Source: Rhizophagus sp. LPA8_4_AMF (taxonomy: Eukaryota > Glomeromycota > Glomeromycetes > Glomerales > Glomeraceae). From it: DNA of 23,813 nucleotides. Where the stretch lies: positions 1 to 23,813 of the forward strand of contig JADRCO010000988.1 of NCBI GenBank assembly GCA_021464525.1. The letters run 5' to 3'. Shown here piece after piece: positions 9,027-23,813 of this stretch (within the stretch, counting starts at the first letter, position 1; each line of letters begins with the position of its first letter). Under the pieces are notes generated by a model, which saw nothing but the letters and a program-made list of their open reading frames with translations, was not told the DNA's origin and searched no databases. The position numbers and the translations under genes were made by a program.

Positions 9027-9716
9027 TTTTACCATTACTTATATGATAAATGATATATGATAATAGGATATGAAACTTTAAATTAAGACATGAATATAGA
9101 ACTGAAGAAATTTTTTCCTTATCTGTTATATTTTGAGGAATGATTGCAAGTTCTCAATTCTCAGTAACATCAGTATCATCATATCAAAATAAAATTTAAC
9201 TATTACATCATCAAAAATTTACCAAATACGAAGCAATAAACTGAATATTTTTTATTTATTATAATAATAATGACATTATCAGCACTAAATAATGGAACAA
9301 TTCGAACCACATAGTTCCTACATAGTTTCGTAATTTAAAAATTAATTCTATATAATTGGCATATATTTCAGTTATTTTAGTTGCTTTGAAATATATGAAA
9401 TATATTCAATTTACATGATTATCGTTATGATAATAAAACAAGCAATATGAAATATGAATTCCTTTTATAGAGCTAGCGTTTTTTCAAAAGAAAAGAAATT
9501 TCTTTCACGTATACTGTTACAATAATAATTTTTAAAATCTCCAATACATGAAAAATTAAAAAAAAGAACTCTAGATTATTTTAAAAAAATCATTCAATTT
9601 ATTATTTATCGCTTACCAAAGATTTTTTATTTATTAGAGAACTTTAATAAAAAACTTCCAATAATTTTTACACAATTAAAAATATTACTGTATCACTTTC
9701 ATAAGTTGTAAATGTC

Positions 9717-12700
9717 CTATGCAAAATACATCATATTAGTCAACTTACTAGAAACAGATGGAAATAAATAATCTGGTTCTTTATTAGATCCACTTTCAAT
9801 TTCAATGAAACTTTGATTTTCGTTATCTTTAGTCTCTATTTCATCTTCAATATCCATAGCTTCGAATTGACTGATTAAATCTGTATTTGCGGCTGTTGCA
9901 TACATTCGAGCCCGTTCTGCAATATTACGAGCGTAAGCGATTGGAGGGACGAAAGAAATTGCATGAGTACATCTATAAGAAAATAAACAATGTAATGTAA
10001 ATGGATGTTCAAAGAATAAATAAATGATTGTAATATTTTACAAAAAAATATTTACTAACGTTGCGGACAAATAACAAAGGTGATAAGTTAATGATTGAAT
10101 AAGATCAGAATTGAAGTTATTCTCATCATAAAGAACGTGATAATGCGTAGGTCGAGCCTTGGAGTTTATTCCAGGGTGAGATTGAAGGTCTATTTCATAA
10201 AAGAAAAAAAAATTAAATAAAGGTATCTAATTTATCTAATTTTATATATATTTATTATTACTTACAAAAATCGAATTCCTTCTCGAATACAATCCCTTTG
10301 TCCACAACGGTTCCAGGTTGACAATTTCCGAATCTATCTGCATCTTGGGGATTGTCTGGCAAAAACCTAGAAGAAAAAAAAAGGAATAAAGCTCATTAAA
10401 GTTCTTTTAATTATAATATTTTAGTTTACTTATTATTACCTTGTATGATTACTTTTCTCAGCAATTATGAATGTCAATCTTGGCATGTTTTTCTCATAAG
10501 TTTTAGTAAAAGCCGCTTTTAAACTTATAATTTCAGCATTCAAAGTTCCGCGGAATTGACTTGGTGTAAGGCCTGCTCTATAATACAAGATTCTTTGCGG
10601 AAGAACTTTATTCTTTTCTTTATAGTTAAATAACAATTCACTGACTAATTCCTCGAGAACCTCAATAGTCGGATTATGTGTCTCCTTTTGAACGCTACTG
10701 CGGCCAATATAAGTTGTCGCAGATAAATCCATGGAACCACATATTCCCGTAATACTACGCTTGACTTTAGTTAAAACGTTTGGGTGAGAAATATCAGCTC
10801 CAAGTAACATAGTCTATTATACAGAAACCGATTGATTACTAAAAGGAATTCGAAAAAATAATATAATCTTTCATATAGTGATTTCTTACCGGAACTTCTG
10901 TAATTAAACTCAAATCACTCTTAGATAAACTCCAATTATGTCCTCCTAATTTTGCATTAATCTTCAATCCAATATTTGCCAACAACTGTTTATTCCATTT
11001 AAAAGTTACTTTGTCTGCGGTTATACATTGAGTTGGAATTCCTAAAACTGTGTCCGAAACGCGTTTTATTTCTGAATAAAGTTGTTTCGAATGTGTTGGC
11101 ATTATACAAACAATTAATTGTGGTGAAATCTTTTTGTTGATATGAGCTTTTCGATACGCAATTGCTAATGCCTAATAAAATATTAATGCAAATGTTGAGA
11201 CATGAAATTACGTAACTTCAATTTCTTTTAAGATATATTTACCTGCTCGATATTTCCTTGTTTATTAGCGTACATAGCTTCCGGAACAGTAATCACGTTC
11301 TTTGAATAAACAATACAAGTAGTTAATACACATATGATATTAACACGAACATTCCACGAAAATCAATTTACCAAGCCAATCTCATTCAACATATTACACA
11401 ATTGATTAAGAAACTCTTGAATGGAATCAAACCGATTGTGACGTTCATCACAAAGTATGACCAAAGACCAATTTTCTAAAGGTTTCCCCTAATTTACAAA
11501 ATTTACAATAATCAATAAATTAAAATATTCTTTTTCAGGTTAGGGTTAGGGTTAATTCATAAAAATATTTACAATTCTAACGACTTGATTTTCAAATGTC
11601 CATCGTCCTTTTTCAGTTTGCACTTCAGTTTGTTGTCCATCCTCATCACATGTAATAATTGGAGGATTTAAAACGCGTCCTACAATCAACCTATTAGTAA
11701 ATTCCAAAAAAATAAAGAAAATGAATATAAGGACACAAACGTTAAATACCATTAACTGTCATCATGCGGTTATCAATGTTCATTCCGAGTTCTTTAATAT
11801 TCTCGGTATTGAAAAATTTTAAGATATTTTTAACGCGTGATTCTACATGTTGAAAACGGGCTTGGTTCTCCGTTGAAATTTTAATCATTCCAAGCATACT
11901 ATCATCTTCGGGATGAAATTCCCATTTTTGCCCTATAAACAGTATGATAATAATAAAAATTAGTATAATTACTACAATTATTATTAAAACGACAATATTT
12001 GTTACCTGGCATAACTTCACAAACATCCATCGGCATAAATAATTTTTTTTTAACAATTAAACAGGGCAATAACGTATAACGAAGAGGCCATTGGAATTCT
12101 CGCGGAAAAAAATCTACAGCTTTTACAAGAAATCCTTTATCATCGCGAAATTTGATATCCTTTGTTAATTCTTTTGAAAGACCATCGATAATATATTTTG
12201 TTTTAGGGTTACCACGATGTACAATTCTAATCTGAAGTCCGGTTAAAGTCTAATTTCATAATTAATTTATTAAAGATTTATCTTTTTTTCAAAAAAAGAT
12301 TTTTTTTTTTTTTACCCGTTCTAATTTCTTTATTTCATCTTCAGACAAAGTCTTGGATAATAATTCTTCATCTGTTTTATTTAGTATTTTTGCAACGACG
12401 TTTATTAAAGATTCTGCCGGAATCTTCAAATTAGGATCATGAAAATCGACATTAATAACCATATTTTCTAAATGAGCAAAATTTGAAGTAATAATCAACA
12501 TTATTTTTAAGTAATCATAATAATTTTGAACTTTTATTTTATATTTTTATTTACCCCATCCAGGTCTCATGGATTGACAAAATCCTTGGTTAGCTCCAGG
12601 TACTCGATTTTTTGCCATATGATCAGACCAATCTTCACTCGCCATATCAACAATGAACATATTATGAGCAGTAAAGTTCATAATAATATTTAAAACATGA

Positions 12701-13417
12701 TTACAGTTTAAAATTTCTCCTGTAAGTGGACTTTGACCGTTGATATAATCTTGAAGTAATTTGAAATTGATTATTTGAACTTTTTCAATTCTTGCGTTAT
12801 AAGTACGAATTTCTTCGTGGTTTTCATCACGTGGTAGCGCAACCTAATTAAAATTGTATTGTAACTTGTAACTTCGTTTAATAAAAAAGAAAAATCGTAA
12901 TAAAAAACTTGATCCATATTTACGTAAATTTCACCATCTTCATTAATTGCGTTAATATTTAAATGCGAAGGCGAATATATAGCTTCCTTCCCATCGAAAA
13001 CGGGATGTACAGGACCAAATACGTTATCCAAACACATTCGAGAAAAAATTTTAAATAACGCTTTCGGTTTTTTGATACATGGTCTAACCGAAAATTTGTA
13101 ATGATGGATATCTACGTTAGGCAACTAATCCACGTAATGTTAATTATTAATTTTTTTCCTTAAGATGAAAAGTTTTTGATCAAACAATTTTTTTAAAAAA
13201 TAATCAAATAACATACAGTATTTATTTTAAGATAGTTGCATTTTAAATCGACAGATTTACCACGTAATCCAACGTCAGGTCTTTCAGCGACTTTTAGCTC
13301 TGTAGACGTTAGTTTAAAATCAACAGCCTTTTGTTTCTTTGGAAATTCAACTTCATCTTTCGAATCTGAATTACTTATGATTGACTCATGGTCATAATGA
13401 ATACGTCGTTTTAACAT
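9717..13417 (-). CDS. Argonaute protein with degenerate PIWI catalytic site
   Basis: Fourteen exons (13417-13217, 13124-12909, 12843-12555, 12467-12316, 12249-12006, 11932-11750, 11679-11573, 11488-11372, 11299-11243, 11171-10890, 10813-10440, 10366-10266, 10189-10060, 9972-9717) join in frame to 902 aa. Order: N-domain, L1/DUF1785 (MRPGWENMVINVDF, about 231), PAZ (about 287-370), L2, MID (about 430-600), PIWI (about 600-902), ending in the family-typical MMYFA. The MID pocket that binds the guide 5' phosphate is kept: Y554, K558, Q570, K592, K596. In PIWI, D623 (GADISHP) is kept, but the second Asp is A696 (YYRAGLTPSQF), the His is R833 (YARNIAERAR), and the Glu-finger position aligns with P664. 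It should bind guide RNA but probably cannot cleave. An acidic insert precedes the C-terminus. It lies upstream-to-downstream on the same strand as Cdc45. Confidence 0.9.
11538..11555 (+). repeat. Short interstitial TTAGGG repeat inside an Argonaute intron
   Basis: GG-TTAGGG-TTAGGG-TTAA lies in the intron between Argonaute exons 7 and 8 (11572-11489). Two full units of the telomere hexamer used by many fungi and animals. This may be chance or a repair footprint. Confidence 0.55.
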
Positions 13418-14048
13418 TGTATTAATTTGAAAAAATCTTCAAAAAAAATGTAAAAAAAAAAATTTTTTTAGTAAGTTAGGGATCGTAAAGATTAATACTT
13501 AGATACTTTTGTATTTTGACTTTTTATATTCATGTAAATGATGTAATTATTGCATTGTCGTCAAATTAAGTCAAATAATTTATAAATCATGAAGGCGTAT
13601 TATACGAAAAAATCATCATAGGTTAGAATTTCTTTTTACCTTTTTTCTTACATATAAAGAACATAATTAATTGATTCATTTATTCATTTATTCTATAAAC
13701 AATGCGCGATTTTTTTAGTGAAAAATTTCTCGCGTCTTTCAAGCCTTTTTAAAAGAAAACGATATATGTAATTCATTTGTCATAAATATTTGTATTAATT
13801 ATACGTTATTTCCTTTAATTTTTTTATTTTAAATAATATATTTCATTTTGCCAATAAATAATACATGAAATGAATGCAATGATGTAGCGATATCAAATTT
13901 ATTGAAATCGGTTTTTTTATGAAGAAATTCATAAATTGACAATAATAAACTAAATCTACAATAAGTACAGAAATCATTTATTTTTTTGTTAACAAATCGT
14001 CTTGAAAAAGTCCCAATTACAACCTCGATTAAGATGCTCCATCCCAAA
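13418..14048. promoter_or_regulatory. Spacer holding Argonaute promoter and Cdc45 3' flank
   Basis: This 631-bp AT-rich region lies between the Argonaute start (13417) and the Cdc45 stop (14049). I translated it on the minus strand looking for the missing Cdc45 C-terminal exons and found none; the 13829-14083 minus frame does not match. It contains no clear TATA box or motif that I can defend. Confidence 0.4.
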
Positions 14049-16177
14049 TTAAGAAAATAAACAATAATCTCTTGCTCCACCATTTATAATGAGTGGTTGT
14101 AGTTTTTTCCTTAATTCAATAGCTGCCTTTAACAGTATCCATCCGTTTTTACTAAAAAAAAAAAAATTTTTCATTATCAGTAAAAATTATAAGTTATTTG
14201 TTAAAAATAATCAAGCTTTACCTGTCCAAGGCATCAAGAGCAGTATGAAAATTATTCAGCCACTCAAATTTTCCATTAAAATCATTTACCCATTGAATTT
14301 CAACTCCAAATTCAATTGAAGCGGACGGCTTAGTTTTCAATAAAGTTATTAGTCCATATACAGCATCACTTGCAGAAAATGTTGGAAGCTTATATCCATA
14401 AAATTTCGCCCAACCATCATATAATGGTATGTCGAATTTATATTTTGGACCTTCGGAATTTATCATTTCGGCTAAGCGATTCGCGACTTCTACGTCCATG
14501 GCGGGAAAATATTCTTTTGACATTTTGTGCGAAATTCTATATAGATAAAATAATAAATTAAAATGTTATATGCTCTAAGAAATTTACAGATTTCTTACCC
14601 CATATTCCTTAATAGTTTGTCCAAATTTTCTCCCTGATTCTCCTTAAGTTTCATTTTTGTAATAGTATACTCTGAATTAAGTATACTTTCATAAACTGTC
14701 CAATGTCCCATTAATACACAATTATATGTAAATATTTTAAATAGTCAAGGAGTTAACGAATGGGTTTGATTAATTTTATATATTATTATTATTAAATAAA
14801 CAAGAAAAGGATATTCATAAATAGGGATAATCCGTTTATCATCTGCTTCGCTTGCTACAGCCTTATGCCTATGTAGACGATTTGACATGTACAAATCATT
14901 AAGTTCTTTTACTTCCGCATCTAAAATATCTACATTATTTTTATAATCTAATAAAGCGAGTCTTTTTGTTATATATAAACTTGTATGACCAATTATCGCT
15001 AGCCTTGTTGGAAAGAAGGCAAATAGTAAATAACAAATTTTGAATAACAAGAGAAAAAATAATGTAAAGAATCACCATAACATATCATTATCCTTAAGTA
15101 AAAGCTTTGAAGCAAGAAAATATGTCATTAACGCAATTGAAGTGCCATAACGTCTTTTCGGTTCTGTTTCGATATTATCTGACTATATAAATAGTGATAT
15201 CAAATTTATCAAGTTTAAAGATCAAGATCAAAATTCGGTAACAACTTTAACGATTCAAGTACAAAAACTTAATACCTCATCCAACGTTATTGGACGTCCG
15301 AAATCATCTGTAAAAACAGTGTTAATTTGTAATTCTTCTTCACTTTCTTTTCTTAAAGCCTATAAACCAACAAATTAATTAAAAGGAAAGAAAAAGTTCA
15401 ATGAACTGATTTATAATACCTTCTCTATATATTCCTGATATTCCTCTGATTCTTCATCATAAACAATAAATATCTAATAATGGTGTGTTAGTATTAAATA
15501 ATTGACACAATAAATAAAAGTAAATTACAAATAAGTTTAACTCACATGAGAATTTCTATCATAAAGGTTTGTTAAATTTACTGGGTGAAGACTATCAATT
15601 ACATAAATATTTACGTGCGGATTTTCCGTTAGATCAAACTCTCTAGCGAGTTCCAAGTTTGATCCAAAATTCAATAAAATTATAGCTCGTAGCTAATCAA
15701 TTATTTATTCATTATTTTGAATCAATCCATGAGTTGGTAATATGATTATTTAGATAAATTTCTTCAATATCAAAAAGTCACGAGAGGCAATAAATAACTA
15801 GCCTAATCGTATAAATTCGAAATCGAAAATCAGACAAAAGAATTACCGATTTCATGTTTTGACTTGGCCTCAAATCACTTCTATCAAGATCATCGTATGA
15901 TCTTATTGGTTTTAGGGTCCAAATAACATGTTCTCGAAAAAATAATTTCTTTTAAAAGGGGTTAAATTGTGTATTAGATCAAATTGATGATAAAGCGTGA
16001 ACTTGCTTAGAAAAAAATCCTTTTTACCTTCAATATTTCAGCAGCGCACATTGAATCGATGTCAGCATAACAATATAATCTTACAGAACAATCGAACAAG
16101 ACAACACCACTGTCTTCATCAGCCTGAAATAACAAAGTTTCAAAAATATGTTTAAATTGTTCTATATTACAAAACAT
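14049..16177 (-). CDS. CDC45: Cdc45-like replication factor, C-terminally truncated
   Basis: Ten exons (16177-16028, 15948-15847, 15692-15546, 15473-15420, 15359-15276, 15182-15076, 15003-14815, 14727-14599, 14536-14222, 14151-14049) join in frame to 459 aa. Cdc45 is the RecJ/DHH-fold subunit of the CMG helicase at replication forks. Family landmarks in order: VVLFDCSVRLYCYADIDSMC (residues 24-43), ILLNFGSNLELA, DSLHPVNLTNLYD, an acidic segment near 134-160, RRYGTSIALMTYFLASKL, DNDMLWLAIIGHTS, YEYNCVLMGHWTVYESILNS and the FPAMD block. ATG at 16177 runs into the first block with no intron. Homology stops near residue 445 (AIELRKKLQPLI), and a TAA follows, so roughly 100 or more C-terminal residues of the usual 560-650 are missing. 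It may be a truncated paralogue, a pseudogene with one lesion, or an assembly error. Confidence 0.85.
14728..14814 (-). other. AT-AC intron with U12-type signals in the Cdc45 gene
   Basis: The 87-nt intron starts ATATCCTTTT, matching the U12 donor consensus, and ends AC. CTCCTTGAC (branch A at 14745, 17 nt before the 3' end) matches the U12 branch consensus TTCCTTRAC at 8 of 9 positions; TTCGTTAAC lies just upstream. Removing it joins GA with A and restores IYEY-NCVLMG-HWTVYES, giving the six-residue spacing between EY and HW that I recall from fungal Cdc45. Read-through meets a stop, and no AG exists in the stretch from the donor to the next exon to serve a GT-AG intron. Confidence 0.8.
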
Positions 16178-16809
16178 TTTTATATATTATATATTTTTTT
16201 GTTTGATCGAATATGAAAATCCGGAAAATGGTAAAGATCTACAGACAAAATGAGTTGATATGGAGTGGAAAAAATAAAAAATCAAAAAAAAAACATTTCG
16301 AAAGTATAATATCAACGCGGTCTCTTGGATTGAAAAAAATCGACACGATTTTCTAGACTTTTTATAGATTGTTTTCAAGATGATAAATTTCTATTTTTAG
16401 GTTATTTGTTTGCTGACTGATTTGGATATGTAACATGAGTACGTACTTACCTACAATTTTTAACTGCTGTGCCACACGGAAAATACACAGGCAATCTCGC
16501 AACCTTGATATATCATATCACAAGAGATTTCTTCACTATTAATTAATATAGGATTCTATTCGTTCTTTGTAATTCCATTTTTGACATTTATTCTTTCAAA
16601 AATTAACCAGATTAGTAATTGGTACCAAATTTAATACAAATTTAGTAAACGGCAAGGAAAAGCTGCTCCGTAAATAATCGTCCACGACATATAATGTCGA
16701 TCACCTTCCATTACATAAGATTCTGCGTAAAAAAAAAAGAAATTTTTAATATAAATAAATTGGTTGCTCCTTAAATTCTGATCTTGAAATTTAACAATAT
16801 TGTGTAAAT
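16178..16809. promoter_or_regulatory. Divergent promoter region of Cdc45 and the ABC transporter
   Basis: A 632-bp spacer separates the two start codons, so it must hold both promoters. It contains the palindrome CGACAT-ATA-ATGTCG (16685-16699) and AGTACGTACT (16438-16447). A GC-richer island at 16640-16730 has an open minus frame but no homology that I recognise. No clear TATA box was assigned. Which site serves which gene cannot be told from sequence. Confidence 0.5.
16685..16699. promoter_or_regulatory. 15-bp palindrome, candidate transcription-factor site
   Basis: CGACAT and ATGTCG are exact reverse complements around ATA. It lies 111 bp upstream of the ABC transporter start and about 510 bp upstream of the Cdc45 start. 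The symmetry is seen; the function is inference. Confidence 0.35.
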
Positions 16810-22993
<6,184 letters not shown>

Positions 22994-23813
22994 AAAGGAT
23001 TTTTGGAGATTAAAAAATCTAAGAAATTTCTCAGAATATTTTTTTTCAAAAATTTTTAATTCTCATTTTCAATTAGCTTACTATTTTAGATTGATTTTCA
23101 TTTGGTAACAAATAAATAGAGAAAATATATTACTTTTACATGTGAAAGAAATCAATTAATTTATTTTAAATTTACCAAAATATTGTTGACTTAAATTAAA
23201 ACTTTAGATTAAATTAAAACTTTAGATTAAAATATAATCAATATTTTTTAAATGCAAAAAATAATTCTATTTTCTATAATTATTAATTAATTTTTTTAGT
23301 GAGTGATTGCTAATGGAGAAAATTAATAATGGAATTGTGTTAATTCTAGTACAATCCAGTTTTGAAGCTTGACTAGGAATTATGTAATTCTGCCCACCAG
23401 TTAATTTCCCCTCCAGTTAAATGTAGCTATTATATTCTCTTTTTTAATTGCAAAAATAAAGTATAGTTTAATTATTTTGTTAATAAATTATCACATATAC
23501 AATATATAGTATATAAAAATAAATAATATAATAATAATAAAAATACTATAAATTCTTATTTCTTTACTTTTTTTAATCCTAAATCTAAAATAATTAGTAG
23601 AAATTGCAGATAAATATCATTAGCATCTTCAATTATACAATTTAAAATAGTAATTTATTTTTATTTTTTTTAATGTATATATATTATGTCTCAGATCAAT
23701 TCTTGCCTCAGATTAAATCTGACGCACTTCAGATTAAAATCCTTACCTGACACACCTCACTTTGCAATAAAAAGTTGGTTATAATAAACATTAAATTTTC
23801 AAATATAATATAC
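22994..23813. other. 3' flank of the ABC transporter, AT-rich, no gene
   Basis: No ORF of note. AATAAA-like sequences occur near 23110 (AAATAAATAG) and could serve polyadenylation. Small repeats are present, including an 18-bp tandem pair at 23191-23226 and three TCAGAT(C/T)AA phrases between 23690 and 23740. Confidence 0.5.
23191..23226. repeat. 18-bp perfect tandem duplication
   Basis: TTAAATTAAAACTTTAGA occurs twice head to tail (23191-23208, 23209-23226), followed by the partial start TTAAAA. Confidence 0.85.

Larger units (their letters stand above)
7310..9716. other. Gene-free AT-rich region with inverted repeats
   Basis: No convincing ORF. The region contains upstream sequence of the secreted-protein gene (TATA-like ATATATATAATAAATT near 7328-7343), several palindromic segments between 8395 and 9065 listed separately, and the 3' flank of the Argonaute gene (minus-strand AATAAA near 9629-9634). 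Confidence 0.5.

Noticed and set aside
9717-9748. A 32-nt intron (GTAAGT...ATAG) at the end of the Argonaute gene
   Set aside because: It is shorter than every other intron here, and the unspliced reading ends in MMYFA, the usual Argonaute C-terminus.
13829-14083. Minus ORF downstream of the Cdc45 stop as its missing C-terminus
   Set aside because: Its translation (WSILIEVVIGTFSRRFVNKK and onward) shows none of the family's C-terminal pattern.
14745-14814. A GT-AG intron or simple read-through after YEYPFLVYL in Cdc45
   Set aside because: No AG acceptor exists before the next exon, and read-through hits a stop after SLTP. The AT-AC solution keeps frame and motif.

Overview
The window is nuclear DNA of a eukaryote, most likely a fungus. 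It is very AT-rich, and the long genes are cut into many short exons by introns of about 55-150 nt with GTAAGT/GTATGT-type donors. The gene content (expanded-type Argonaute, fungal ABCC transporter, Cdc45, a proline-rich secreted wall protein) and the many decayed relics recall an arbuscular mycorrhizal fungus of the Rhizophagus/Glomeromycotina type. That assignment is inference from style and gene families, not from a search.

Layout. 1-6.4 kb is accessory, relic-rich sequence: a GC-rich hairpin at the extreme left edge, a frameshifted coiled-coil relic (minus, about 934-1470), a frameshifted proline-rich relic (plus, 1651-1952), a second hairpin followed by a strand that is almost free of G (2551-2750), and a frameshifted remnant of an ion-channel gene (3918-4463). 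6467-7258 (minus) is an intact intronless gene for a secreted Cys-rich/Pro-rich, probably GPI-anchored protein. 7.3-9.7 kb has no gene but carries inverted repeats, including a fold-back element near 8886-9026.

9717-13417 (minus) is a complete 14-exon Argonaute (902 aa as reconstructed). Its guide 5'-phosphate pocket is conserved, but its PIWI catalytic residues are mostly replaced. 14049-16177 (minus) is a 10-exon Cdc45 homologue of 459 aa. It starts properly, lacks the usual C-terminal part, and is interrupted by an AT-AC intron with U12-type signals. 16810-22993 (plus), divergent from Cdc45 across a 632-bp spacer, is a complete 19-exon ABCC/MRP-type transporter (1616 aa). 22994-23813 is AT-rich with small tandem repeats.

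The genes do not form a pathway. The exon models were built by hand by joining splice sites so that reading frames and family motifs continue. The Argonaute, Cdc45 and ABCC models each sum to a multiple of three with no internal stop, which supports them. The most notable signals are the minor-spliceosome intron in the truncated Cdc45 gene and the slicer-deficient Argonaute next to it.
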